The notes: generated by a model from the letters alone, not told the origin. Shown: positions 24,226 to 34,855, numbered from the stretch's first letter. The stretch: DNA of 64,000 bases from Cavia porcellus (GCF_034190915.1 NW_026947486.1:99356123-99420122); one strand, 5' to 3'. Translations and numbers: made by a program.

Positions 24226-25030
24226 AACTAAACATGGTATACTGTTGCATGTCACTTTCCTGTAGAAGTGACACTGACAAAAACTTAACAGGCAAGAAAT
24301 TGATGAAAAAGTTGTGTTAGGATCTGTCAGTATAATAAAGTACCCAACAGTCTCCACTCAGGAACAAAGATCACATTTCATGCAGAGCACAAAAGAGAGC
24401 CACAGTACTGAGTTCCATATACCACCTGAGGGAATCCCTTCAATGACCTAAGCATTTTCCACAGTCCTGCCTCCTACAGCCCCAGAACATCTCCCAGTGC
24501 CACTACCCTGTGGGTCATGTATTTACATATGGGCCTTTTTGGACACACAACATCCATGTCTTACTGGAAGTCCTTTTGACACTGCTATCTGTAGAAGAGA
24601 AGGGACAGAAGAGTGGCGCTGTGAGAAAAGCAGGCTGCTAGTCATTTCAGTTAGAGGTCTCAGCAGAACTTATTGGTAACTGTGAAGCTGAGATGCCCAG
24701 AGCCATCTGGAGTACAGCAAGGGATCTGGGCTTACACTGGCACACTGACTACTAACTGAATGTGGTCTGCTCTGATAAGTGGGAGAGACCTTGGGCAGAG
24801 CCCCAGGCACCAGGCAAGCTAACCTAGGAGAGGCCTGGCAGCTGTGAGTTGCCTTGCAGCACCACTCTCTGCTGCAGGAAGAAACAGGTACTTCCTCCAT
24901 GACAGGAGATGGTGGCACATCACAGAGTCCGTACAGGGTGTAACCTCTCCTGATTCTAACGCTCAAGGGAGAACATCAAACCGGATACATTTAGACTCGT
25001 TCCTGTATCCTACCTTCCCACAGTTCAGGA
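24226..25030 (-). mobile_element. possible worn MaLR-type LTR region
   Basis: The order 'gcattttccacagtcctgcc', 'cccagtgccactaccctgtg' and 'gtatttacatatgggcc' on the plus strand resembles the reverse complement of MaLR/MLT1 LTR sequence. Match quality is poor and no termini are visible. Sequence from about 24660 to 25030 is GC-richer and unassigned. Confidence 0.3.
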
Positions 25031-25840
25031 AATAATTCACATATAGTTTTTTGGATCCTGTAGAAAGAGATGCCACCCTGCTTGCCACAGAAGCTTGTAA
25101 AAATACCAATCCCCTCAAACATAGAAAGAGAATTCACATCCTGGGAGGTCAACTACTTTCTCAAATCTATGGGCAAATATTCACTATGTACTCCATTTCT
25201 ACTGATATAGATTGTTTCTTTGGTACTAGGAGTCAAACTGATAACCTCACACATTTCCTGGCATAATTCAATAATTTTTACACATTATTTGACTAGACAC
25301 CAATTTGTTTATTTTTCTATTATATCTTTACATAGTGAGATTGAGGCTTTTTATATATTATTGATGATTTTGCCCAAATAGTAAGTCCATTTTTACAATG
25401 GACTTTTATTTCAACTTTTCTGTAAGAATTTAGCACGTAAGTGTGTAGTTTTGGATATTGAACCCCGGGCCTTACCCACTGTAGCAAATCATTGAGTTAA
25501 AATTTCAGCTGAGGAATTTAGGTATTATTTTGTATTTATCCGTATTTTCTATAATTTTCTCTTTGAATTGGTAAATTTTAAACTGTGTAGTGCATTTTAA
25601 AATTTTCCAAAAAATATTCAACCTATTTATCTATATATTGCACCTTACTTTGATTTTACATTTGTTTTGTGTAATTTTTTTTAGGTAAACCTCTACCAGT
25701 CACTATGTGTGTACGTCTATCCATTATACATTTTGTAATTCAAAAGATTAGATGGACTATTTAAACAGTATTTCATGTTAATATTGTAGTTGTACACAGA
25801 TCAATAATACGTAACTTCAAAATGAAAGAAAAAGTTACAG
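25031..25840. other. unassigned AT-rich sequence
   Basis: No gene or clear repeat is seen. Confidence 0.45.
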
Positions 25841-26008
25841 TTAGAGGTGGGTATGGTGGCATATGCCTGTAATCCCAGCATTTGCGACTCTGAGGCAAGC
25901 AGATTGCCCTTAGTTTCAGGACAGCCTGGGATATGTAGTGAGTTCAAGGCCAGCATGAAGTGAATAGTGATACCCTGCTTCAAAATAAATAGATAAATAA
26001 ATATATAC
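25841..26008 (+). mobile_element. B1-type SINE
   Basis: 'ggtgggtatggtggcatatg', 'cctgtaatcccagca', 'acagcctgggatatgtagtg', then the second module 'gttcaaggccagcatgaag' and an A-rich tail that degenerates into ATAA/CATA units. The internal 'gagttcaaggccagc' duplication is also seen in the B1 copies at 36.2 and 45.7 kb. Confidence 0.9.
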
Positions 26009-26857
26009 ATACATACATGCTATGATAATCAAAACAGTATGGAGTTAGACACATATATCAATGGAACAAAATAAAAATGTCACCACGAAATGTATGCATC
26101 TTTGTTTGATTGATTTTTAACAAAGTTGCCACACATAATGGGGATAAGACAGCCTTCAAAAAATACTGTTTGCATAACTGGATAACTATATGCTGAAAAA
26201 TAAATTATACCATAACCTTATCTATCTCATATCATATTAAAAAATTAACTCAAACTTCATTAAACATTTAATTTAAGACATGACATTTAAAAGTCGTTTA
26301 AAAAAGAGTATTGGAAAAGCTCAAAAACATTTATCTGGACAATGCTATTTTGGGTAAAAATCCAAATGTGTAGACAACAATGAAAAATTATACAGATTGG
26401 CTCACAAATTGCCCACACATTCAAGTAAAAAAATCAACAGAGTGAAGAGACAACACATAGAGTAATAGGAAACGTGCCCAAACCATATGTCTAAAAATGG
26501 ATTAATGTCCAAAATATGTAAGAGATTAAACTACATAAAAAGTAACAAAACAAAATTTAATATAAAAATAGGCAAAGGATCTGCATAAAGATTTCTCAAA
26601 GTAGACACACAAATGGCCAACCATGATGTGAAAATAATGTTGCACATTGCTGACAACATAAAAATGAAAACTAAAACCGTAACTGAATATAACAGATACA
26701 TGTTAGAATATATATTCTAAAAGGATGAAGACAAATGAGTTTTCGACAATATGAAGAACAGGGAACCCTTTGTTTACTATATATTAGAATGTGAATTGGT
26801 GTCACTTAGTGAAAAGCATTCCCGGACTTCCCCCAAATTAAAAAGAGCAATGAAAAT
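26009..26857 (+). mobile_element. old L1 ORF2 3' part, sense
   Basis: Diverged ORF2 text: 'atatatcaatggaacaaa', 'gccacacataatgggg', 'aactggataactatatg', 'gatttctcaaagtagac' and 'acaaatggccaaccatg' in the order of the end of L1 ORF2. Stops in all frames. Confidence 0.7.
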
Positions 26858-26918
26858 AGATAGAAAGACACATAGATAGATGGATAGATAGATAGATAGA
26901 TAGATAGACAGATAGATC
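26858..26918 (+). repeat. (GATA)n microsatellite
   Basis: About ten GATA units with AGAC and GGATA interruptions, lying next to the LTR that follows. Confidence 0.9.
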
Positions 26919-26929
26919 TATAAATCTTA

Positions 26930-27365
26930 GTGACTTTTCTCATTGCTGAGACAAAACACCCAACACTGAAAGTATGAGATGTGTATTTCAGCTCACAGTT
27001 TGTAGATGTTTCAGGCCTTAGTTGGCTGGTTGCAAAGCAAGCAGCAGAGCAGAGCAGCATCACAGAGGAGAAACAGCCCATGGTGTAGCAAGCAGAAGGC
27101 AGCCAGCAGCGGCAGCAGGTCTGCCTGCCCTCTCTCCTTCGATCTTCCATCCAAGCTATAAGGCTTTTGATTGGTGACACACACACTCAGGGTAGTTTTC
27201 ATTATCCTCACTCACAGCTATGTTAATTTCAATCAGTGGACTAATTTCGTACCACACACCCTAATCCTAGTATGATATGCCTTAGGTTAAGCCAGCTCTG
27301 AAAAGTCCCACCTATGCATGCATGAGGCTTTGGGGGACTTTGGGGGATATACAACAAACCATATG
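26930..27365 (-). mobile_element. MaLR/ERVL-class solo LTR, antisense
   Basis: Read on the minus strand, it opens with 'tatatggtttgttgtata' and 'tcccccaaagtccccc', and closes with 'ggtgttttgtctcagcaat' and 'gagaaaagtcactaag'. The latter is the standard terminal part of rodent ERVL/MaLR LTRs. It sits between halves of an old sense L1, so it inserted later. The chance ORFs on the minus strand across it are not genes. Confidence 0.75.
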
Positions 27366-27960
27366 CATATATGTTAAATAAATTTTGTATGTTGAAGGGA
27401 TAAATGCATACAGATATTTGGTATAGCATTAATCATATTATGAAATAGGCCTAACCATCTGTCACTGAATCCATTAATACAGACTAGTGATATGTATATA
27501 TACAATGGCATCTCAGTTCATGAACTACTTTCTAAAGTTACGGTCATGAACCAGGTTGGAACAGAACTGAATTAAATGTCTCCATAAGTCAAAATTGAAT
27601 AAAACATGGAATTTGATTCAGTTTTCCTCCAGTTTGGTTTACCACTCCAATTGTGGAAAGAATAAATTTTCATAACGGAGACACCACTGGTTCAGTTTGA
27701 CAAGCAAAAACTTGTCATCTGTAACAGCATTCATGAAACATCATCTTACATCAAGTAAAATCAACCCAACACAGAGAGAAAAATACTGCATAATCATATT
27801 TGCATGTAGAATTTAGCATTTCAAATTCATAGAAACCTTGTGCAGGAAGATGCTTATGGGACTACAGGTGTAGGTTGATGAGCTCTTGGTCAAAGGATAC
27901 ACAACTTCAGTAAAATAGTATGCATGATTTTAAGGACTCCATCATACAATACTACCACTG
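27366..27960 (+). mobile_element. old L1 3' UTR continuation
   Basis: It resumes the L1 broken by the LTR: 'gatatgtatatatacaatgg' near 27490, then 'ccaacacagagagaaaa' and 'tgcatgtagaatttagca' (27760-27820). A segment of about 200 bases (27535-27740) between them is not matched. Confidence 0.5.
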
Positions 27961-28655
27961 CATTTGACAAAGTATTTTACACTTGAAAACTGCTACTGCA
28001 CTAAATTTTAAGGGTTTGCTCCACCCTAAATGTTTGTGATGTAACACAAATGGTAATTAGCCTAACGTAGTCATTCCAGAATGTGTGCACATTCAACTCA
28101 GCATGGTGTACTTGAAGAAGTACTCTCAAATTTTCTTATTCAATTAAAATTAATTTCATTTTTAGGACCATTCATGTCATAGTATAAATAATTCTGTCCA
28201 TACACAGCAAATGGAAATAAAATAGATCTATTTGCAAAAAAGAAAAAAAAAAAAAAAAAACTCCAAAGACTAATTATTCCTGTCACTTGCCTTACAGTTA
28301 GAATCACATCTTTCATGATCTTTCTGAGTATATTCCTGTAATTGAGGCTGGAGGTTTGAATATATACATCACATCTTACACAAAAGACAATAGGATGACT
28401 AGACACTCTTGAAATTTAAATGTTCGTTATGTTTTAAAATACAGTTAGGAGTTTATGACACTAACACTTAAAATATTGGTTTAGTTGAATAATTTATATT
28501 GTTTAAGAGAAATGTAAAATATTTAACATGCATTATGTAGCTGCAGTTCCCCTTGGAAAATAAGCAGATAATAGCTTTGTCTAATTAAATAAATAGAAAT
28601 CATAAGTAATGACTTATAAAGGAATAAAAAATTGAATGCCATTTTTACTTCCTTT
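27961..28655. other. unassigned AT-rich sequence with A-run
   Basis: Contains an A-rich run at 28236-28260. No gene is seen. It lies downstream of the minus-strand gene's polyadenylation signal. Confidence 0.45.
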
Positions 28656-28658
28656 GGA

Positions 28659-28664
28659 TTTATT
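28659..28664 (-). terminator. AATAAA polyadenylation signal of the 675-aa gene
   Basis: On the minus strand AATAAA falls 77 bases after the TGA stop, with a variant AATAAG 16 bases earlier. Position and orientation fit a short 3' UTR. No poly-A tract follows in the genome, so nothing points to a recent processed pseudogene. Confidence 0.6.
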
Positions 28665-28740
28665 TTCTTTTCTGCTTATTTCCTGCCTCCCAACCAACCT
28701 TAGTGTCTGATTTACCAGCATCCCATCTCTTTATAGTAGA

Positions 28741-30768
28741 TCAGGATGGAAATTGCTTCATTTTTGCAATGTGCATTTTGGCGTTTTGAACACATTGATC
28801 ATCAGCTTTGGGTGTCAGAATGACTTTTCTTATTGCTTCCACCAAGGCGCTCCTTGCTTTGCTGAATATTGGTGGGATTGATAAGGATAGCTTTATACCA
28901 GAACTAACCAGTGCTTGTGAAGACTGGGTGACTGATGGCGTTCGTGGGTGCAAAACACAAGATGATGGTGGTGGTGCAGATGAAAACAGTGACTTAAAAG
29001 TAAAAGTTTGTGTGGACTTCAGACTTGATGGTCTTTGTTGTGGTGAAACCAAGTGCCTTGTTGATTGTGCACCTGAAGATCTTTCTGCTGCAGCAACTGA
29101 GGATCTTGCAAACTGTGCACCTGCACTTCTTGACTGGACAACTGGACGCCTTGCTGACTGGGCACTAACGTGTTTTACTGACTGAGTTAAAGATCTTGGT
29201 GCTTGCTGACCTGAGGATGACAGTGGAGCTGAACTCTGTGATGACCTTAGAGTTGAATGTCCTGATAAAGGTGCAGCTGATGGTTTTGATGCTGAAATTG
29301 GATATCTTGATGGTGCTAAATTGAAAGATTTTGGTGTTGGTAGATTCGAAGATCTTGGTAATTTTGTAACACAATGCCTTGGTGATTGGGTGAATGAAGA
29401 ACCTTCTGAGGGGAAACCTAAAAAAGCTGCAGACTGTACATGTGAAGCATGGCCAACTTGATCTGTAACTCTCTCTTTCGTTTCAATTCTATATGAGACT
29501 ACTGAAGGAGGAGTTTTGGGTGGAGATAGGTTCGTTTCTTCGTCTGGTGGAAGTAGATCATGGGGAACCATTTCACAGTGTTGAACAAGTTTAGTTAAAG
29601 GTGAAAGTAAGTCTACCTTCGGTGGAGTAACTGGATCCCCTGCTTCAGGAGTCCTCTGGAGGCATTGAGGATGTGATGCAGCTGGAGTTCTCAAAAGAGA
29701 GGCTGGAGACTGAGATGGAGAAGGCAAGGTTGTAGGAGCACTTGGCCTCTTTGGCTCTTCTAGGAGAGCTAGCCAGTCAGAAGGTAATGGAGGTGGTGCC
29801 GGTGCAGTGGGGCTCACAAACACCTCTGTTTTATGCTGAATTGGAGGCTGGGGTTGCAATTTTTCTCCCTTCCCAACCCCATAATGGATAAATTTCAGAG
29901 TATCTTCCTGCTCTTCACCTCTACTCCTTGATGAATTCAGAGGCCTGGCTACCACTTTGCCTGCACCTCTCATTAAAATCTCACTTATTTCAGTAAACAA
30001 GGGAGAGGCAAATGAGAAAGACTCCACTGGTTGATTCACAAGAGATGAATGAGAGATGTCTCTGCAGTCAGCTTGGGTATAATTCACTGAAGCATCATTT
30101 TGCACTGACTGACCCAGAGGCACACTTTTTGGTTCATTGGGATGATACAGGCACTTCTGCCCCTTCAGTATGTCCTGACTTTGTTCTTTACTTTCAGGCA
30201 TAACATCCACTTTACAAATTCCAAAGCTATATGAATTATCAGACAAATTCTTTAAATCTGTATCATCTTGCCAATAACAAGTAGGTATACTGAGAGGTAA
30301 ATTCTCCCCACAAGCATCAGGTAATTTGTACATTTTAACAGGTACTGCCTGGGAGGTGTATGCCTGCTCCTTTGGAAGAGTAGATTCTGAAGCATCCTTT
30401 GACTCTGTAGCTTCTAAATGTGGTTCTTTGTAGGTAACACCCATCAACTGGGCTAATGATTTACATAAATCCCTCAGTGTCGAAGAGGTACTATCAAACT
30501 CTTTGGACAGTTCAGCAACAAAGTCATCAGCACAAATATTTAGATCCTGTACTTGAATGGCTATATTACATAAACGTGACCGGATTCCACGAATTGAATC
30601 CCCTTGAAATTCTTTGGGCATTACCTTTTTAGTTTGATGATCTTCATCTTCCTGTTCATTAGGTGGCTGTGCAGACATGTTACCTTTTTTAAAACTGTTG
30701 GGAGGCTCTGCCTCTTTACTTTTCTGTAAACATCCTCCCCTTTCCTTAGACTCCTTATGAGAGTTCAT
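28741..30768 (-). CDS. intronless Ser/Pro-rich protein of unknown family, 675 aa
   Basis: One uninterrupted frame runs from ATG (30768-30766) to TGA (28743-28741). I do not recognise the protein. An in-frame TGA lies 27 bases before the ATG, so this is the first possible start. Its context is weak (C at -3); Met31 (30678-30676) has A at -3 and is a plausible alternative.
Layout: a charged hydrophilic N-terminus (1-55); a predicted amphipathic helical segment (56-115, core DDFVAELSKEF and LRDLCKSLAQL); an acidic/polar linker; a Pro-rich part (305-425, with PAPPPLPSDWLALLEE and several TP/SP sites); a Ser/Gln/Ala block with short imperfect repeats (500-590); and a basic predicted helix at the C-terminus (636-672). 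No signal peptide, membrane span or catalytic motif is visible.
The flanks are repeat-rich. A TATA box upstream and AATAAA downstream suggest expression. Single-exon, fast-evolving Ser/Pro-rich proteins are often germline-specific; that part is inference. Confidence 0.8.
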   Translation of the reverse strand: MNSHKESKERGGCLQKSKEAEPPNSFKKGNMSAQPPNEQEDEDHQTKKVMPKEFQGDSIRGIRSRLCNIAIQVQDLNICADDFVAELSKEFDSTSSTLRDLCKSLAQLMGVTYKEPHLEATESKDASESTLPKEQAYTSQAVPVKMYKLPDACGENLPLSIPTCYWQDDTDLKNLSDNSYSFGICKVDVMPESKEQSQDILKGQKCLYHPNEPKSVPLGQSVQNDASVNYTQADCRDISHSSLVNQPVESFSFASPLFTEISEILMRGAGKVVARPLNSSRSRGEEQEDTLKFIHYGVGKGEKLQPQPPIQHKTEVFVSPTAPAPPPLPSDWLALLEEPKRPSAPTTLPSPSQSPASLLRTPAASHPQCLQRTPEAGDPVTPPKVDLLSPLTKLVQHCEMVPHDLLPPDEETNLSPPKTPPSVVSYRIETKERVTDQVGHASHVQSAAFLGFPSEGSSFTQSPRHCVTKLPRSSNLPTPKSFNLAPSRYPISASKPSAAPLSGHSTLRSSQSSAPLSSSGQQAPRSLTQSVKHVSAQSARRPVVQSRSAGAQFARSSVAAAERSSGAQSTRHLVSPQQRPSSLKSTQTFTFKSLFSSAPPPSSCVLHPRTPSVTQSSQALVSSGIKLSLSIPPIFSKARSALVEAIRKVILTPKADDQCVQNAKMHIAKMKQFPS

Positions 30769-30814
30769 CTGCTTCTTAGCCTGACCAGCAACACCTCACT
30801 CTGGCAGAGGCTGT

Positions 30815-30910
30815 CTTGATCTGAGGATGAGACCACTCTCTTTCCAGTTTTATACATCAGTAACCAGGCAGCACAGCTCTATGTCACAAGGTTATGGTTG
30901 AGTCAGCAAT
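30815..30910 (-). promoter_or_regulatory. core promoter of the 675-aa gene
   Basis: On the minus strand GTATAAAAC (30855-30847) is a strong TATA box 79 bases before the ATG. A start of transcription near 30820-30825 would leave a 5' leader of about 50-55 bases. About 44 bases further upstream TGCTGACTCA (30908-30899) matches an NF-E2/AP-1 (MARE-half) site. There is no CpG island. Motif presence is seen; use is inferred. Confidence 0.5.
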
Positions 30911-30960
30911 GAAATAATAATGCTGCCTGGTGATGGCCACACCCCTCTGGTCTACCTTAC

Positions 30961-31279
30961 AGGAGCTACTTTCATGGGGGAGGGGTCTCTGGAGAAGAAG
31001 AAAAATTGCTATTAATCTCATGTGTCATTCAATCTGTCTGGGTTAGAAAGCAGTCTCTATCAATTGATTCTACCTTGGATGACCTTGAAAAGTATCCATG
31101 ACTTCTGTTATTCTAAGATTATCTTCTAGTGGTTATTTTACTTATGAGCCTCATTTGGATGTTATACGGCCATCTCAGACTTGCTCTTGGGTTGCTCATC
31201 TACTCTAATATTCTTCTTCACCCGCGTCCTTTCTCTTTTGAGTAAGATGATTTCATCAGTTCAGTTAATTCCTCAAGCC
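30961..31279. other. unassigned sequence upstream of the gene
   Basis: No repeat is recognised. It may hold distal regulatory sequence of the minus-strand gene. Confidence 0.4.
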
Positions 31280-31515
31280 TAGTAGTTAACTTTGGTTTTG
31301 ACACCTCTCACTTAACCCCACTCTCAATCATCTGGCTTGGTCAATTGTACCCTAAAGTATATTGCAACCTTTATCCAACTCTGTACAGCTACCCAGCCAC
31401 CATTACAACACACGTGATCTCCACCAACAAGATATCTCAAGCAGTGAACTAACTGGTCTATGCCATCCTTTCTTGTCTTCTTCCCAGCTATGCTCTATCC
31501 TACTTAACTTTCCAT
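31280..31515 (-). mobile_element. L2 LINE fragment
   Basis: The order 'cacctctcacttaacccc', 'gtcaattgtaccctaaa' and 'gaactaactggtctatgcc' on the plus strand resembles the reverse complement of the L2 3' end. Old and diverged. Confidence 0.45.
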
Positions 31516-32270
31516 TTCAATCTACTCTTATCAGAGAATACACTTTCCATGATTTCTTTCTTTCACATTTATTGAGAGTTGTACTCTAACCTACTCTTTG
31601 TTTCTACTGGAGGAAGTTTGTGGTTGTCTTGAGAAGAACGTGTGCCCTGCTATTTTTAGATAAAAAGTCCTACAAATGTCTAATAGATTTTTTGTATGTA
31701 CTACTGTTCCAGTTTTATATTTCCATGGTGATCTTCTTTATAATTGTTTTTCATATTGAAAATTCAGTGTTAAAATCTTTGAATGTTGTCATTCAATTTT
31801 CTCTTTCTAATATGAATTCAATCCATGTTAGTTCCTCCCTACTAGAGATATTATTTCTAGGGTCACTTATTGTTACAATCAGTATAATTTCTTGCTGTGT
31901 TGAACATTTCATCATTATAATAGGCCTGCTTTATCCTACAGAAATTTCATGTCTGAAAATATTTTATGGTATTAGCATAGCCACTATATCTCTTGTGATT
32001 TCTCTTGGCATGGAATTTCTTCCAATATTTTTAACATGTTTGTTTCTTGAAAGCTTATCTCATGAACGTGGTTTATTTTATGCAATGTAACGTTCTCCGG
32101 ACTCATAGTTAATGACATAATGTATTATTTTTAAAAGCTGGATAGTATTGCATTGTTTATACACACATTTTTAATTCTATTCATCCATTATGGAATACCT
32201 GAAGTTGTCAGACAGCATAGAGTTAAGTCACATTATTTTTCTTTAGCCCATTAATATTTGCTTTCTGATT
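31516..32270 (-). mobile_element. old L1 ORF2 fragments, antisense
   Basis: Faint L1 ORF2 text in reverse. 'tgatttctcttggcatgg' (about 31997-32014) resembles the endonuclease region. 'atagtattgcattgtttata' and 'ttctattcatccatta' (32143-32192) resemble the ORF2 end. The hydrophobic plus-strand 156-codon ORF (31620-32090) is the antisense of this AT-rich debris. Confidence 0.4.
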
Positions 32271-32279
32271 GAATTTTAA

Positions 32280-33205
32280 TTCAGTCAACTTCCTGTCTAT
32301 GACATTTGGGTTTGACTTGCTCTTCCTTTTCTAGAAGCTTGAGATGTAGCATTAGGTTGTTTATTTTTGCTCATTTGATTTTATTGTTGTGAAAATTTAT
32401 TGTTATATTGTTCCCTCTTAAGATCACTTTCTTTGCATCCTAAAGGTTATGGTATGTTGTATTCATATTTTCTCTGAATTGTAAGTATTGCTTTATTTCT
32501 TCCTTAATTATACCTGTAACCCACTGGTTGTTCAGCAGTTTGTTATTAATTTCCAATTATTTATGCATATTTGCAGTTTCTTTTGACATTAATTTCCAAC
32601 TTCAATGTGCTATGGTCAGATATTATGCATTGGATAATTTCAATCAATTTGTACTTACTTAAGAATGTTTTATGGGTTAATATATGGTCTATTTTAAAGA
32701 ATGTCCCCGCACAACTGAGAAGAGTGTATATTCTGATGTGGTTGAATGGAACACTCTGTGAAAAACTACTATGTTCATTTGCTCACAGGTATAGTTCAGT
32801 TCTATTATTTGTATGCTCAATTTTTGTCTAGTTGACCTATCTCTTTGCAGCAATGGAGTATTAAGGTCCCCTGTTGCAACTATGTTCTTTTTTAAAAATT
32901 TTTTATTTAAAAGTAAAATAGATAAAACAAAACAAAACAAAGCGGTGTAAGGGTACAAGTAATACAGAACTACAAAAAAAAGTAAGAAATCACCAGTTAA
33001 TAGATTACACATTATCATCTTAGAGATAGTTGCTCAAGTCACAGTATCAAAGCATAAAAAGTGAACATTCAAACAGAGAGACTGCAAACATGTGTTCTTG
33101 TGGATTTGGTTTTTCATGTACATTAGTGTCTGTCTTATATAGTTAAGTGCTCCTGTGTTTGGGAAGCCTGAGCACAATATATTTTGAGTTACACACAAAA
33201 CCAGT
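32280..33205 (-). mobile_element. L1 ORF2 endonuclease region, antisense, interrupted
   Basis: Reverse-strand ORF2: 'cttgctcttccttttctag', 'taacccactggttgttcagc', 'tatggtcagatattatgca' and 'taaggtcccctgttgcaac'. These match the better-preserved copy at 39.8-40.4 kb phrase for phrase. The text breaks at about 32889 and resumes at 33093 ('tgttcttgtggatttgg'), because a younger L1 end has inserted. Confidence 0.75.
32890..33092 (-). mobile_element. nested 5'-truncated L1 3' end
   Basis: About 200 bases, starting with a T-rich run and 'aagcggtgtaagggtacaag', then 'gtgaacattcaaacagagag' and 'actgcaaaca'. This is the same young 3' UTR as at 21.9 and 53.1 kb. The host L1 sequence is continuous once it is removed. 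TGTTCTT at 32883-32889 and 33093-33099 is a probable short target-site duplication. Confidence 0.75.
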
Positions 33206-33640
33206 GTTGTACCAGATTACACACTACCTATGCCTTATCAAGGAATCCACTGAGGTTACTGAGATAAAATAAAATGGCATACCTTGGATGAGCTTCCATA
33301 CCCAGAACATGGGCAATCCTTTTCTATTTTCACCATTCTGAATCTGATGTTCGTAATAAGGAAGATCACTGAGTTTTTGGCTTGTTGGTAAAGAGTTTAT
33401 TTTATTAGACTCATTTAAAAACTGGAAATTTCACTATGCCACTCATCAGAAACTTAAAGACAATGTTTTGAATTTAAATTTTTGAGCATATTACTAAAAA
33501 CATACATTTCTTGACAGAGAAGTCGCAATGTTTGCAGCTATTTTTAGAATTATAATTTGCTCGTGATTACGAATAAAGGTGAGAAGCTATAAACCAGTTG
33601 AAATAGCTTAGCTTTCAATAGATTTCCTGATTTACTATCC
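33206..33640. other. unassigned AT-rich sequence
   Basis: Nothing recognisable is seen. Confidence 0.4.
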
Positions 33641-34060
33641 AAGACATATTCTTACTAAGCCATAAAGAATGCCAAACTTGAGAGATTTCTAAGTAAATGG
33701 ATGCATTTTGAGACCATACTCTTTAAGTGGACTAAATCGCACACACTTATGTACATACAGCATTGTCTCCCTGGTATGAGAAACTGAAAGACTAAAAAAA
33801 GACCCAAATGGACAGTTATATTGTGAAATAGGAAGAAATTGTTCAAAGGGAAATAAGAATTATGGAGGAAGATGGGGGTAAGGAAGGGTGGGAAAGGGGA
33901 AAAATGATTAAAGAAGAAAAAAGAAGGAGGAGAAGAGGGACTGAATTGAGAGAAGGGATGGGAAAAAAGAAGACTCAAGATATATCATACACAGATGCAA
34001 ATGCCCTATGATGCATATGATCATTATGTAAGTTGTACCAATAAACTTAATTTTAAATAG
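33641..34060 (+). mobile_element. L1 purine-rich 3' UTR, sense
   Basis: 'gccataaagaatgccaaac', 'tgagaccatactctttaag', 'gtatgagaaactgaaagac', then a G/A tract (33800-33980) and 'cagatgcaaatgccctatg'. It matches the copies at 23.0, 35.0 and 46.7 kb. No ORF2 is attached. Confidence 0.7.
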
Positions 34061-34855
34061 GATAAATAAGACATACTCCTACTGTCTCTCACAAATAAAT
34101 TATATCACAATATTCTTTTTTGAGATATTATTAGTGCATATCCATTGCATAAAATAGTGTTTGTTTTTGTTATATTCACGCATGCACATAAATACACTCT
34201 GATCACTGCTTCATTACTCTCCTCACCTTTCCTCCCTCCTTCCCCAATCCTGTTCCTTATTTTTAATAGCCTAGGACTGTACAGCATTCAGCATTTGACA
34301 ACAGGTATTATTCTAATTCCTTAGTGGCTTCCAATTACTTCTCGTTTTAAGAGCATATGTAAATAAACATATATTTGTGAAAGGAATTTAGGGATAAGAT
34401 GAATTGTGTTTCAGTCAGATATTAGTGAGCAAAGGTCAAATAGTGCAGGTGGATTTGAGTGGAAAGAGGTTGGGCACATCAATAGTAAGAAGAGCAAGCG
34501 AATGCTTAAAATTTAATTCAAATACTGATTTCGTTTGAAATCTTTCCCGTTATCATGGACCAGGTAGATGGAGTGGAGACAGATAAATAATAATCTTTTT
34601 GGAAATTCAGCATGGCTGAATAGAGGAGGAGCTGGATTGGAGTTACTCAGAGGAAATAAACTCAAAACATGGCTAACTGGAACACACAGAGGGACAAATA
34701 TCCAGATGCCAAAATCAGTGTGAAACAAGAGAATTGCAGATAAAAATAAAATAAAAAACACAAGCATAAGGTTGCCTGTGGGAACTTCACATGAGCAAGC
34801 ACTGACAAAGTCCTACACCCATTCATGACAAAAACCCTGCAGAACACTGAAATAA
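34061..34855. other. unassigned sequence
   Basis: No gene or clear repeat. Minus-strand ORFs of 60-84 codons have no signature. Confidence 0.4.

Noticed and set aside
28808..29185. 125-codon plus-strand ORF
   Set aside because: Antisense shadow of the 675-codon minus-strand gene; its pattern follows the Ser/Ala/Gln repeats of that gene.
29165..29374. 69-codon minus-strand ORF in another frame of the gene
   Set aside because: Overlaps the intact 675-codon frame; no independent support.
31620..32090. 156-codon hydrophobic ORF that looks like a membrane protein
   Set aside because: Hydrophobicity comes from T-rich antisense L1 sequence.
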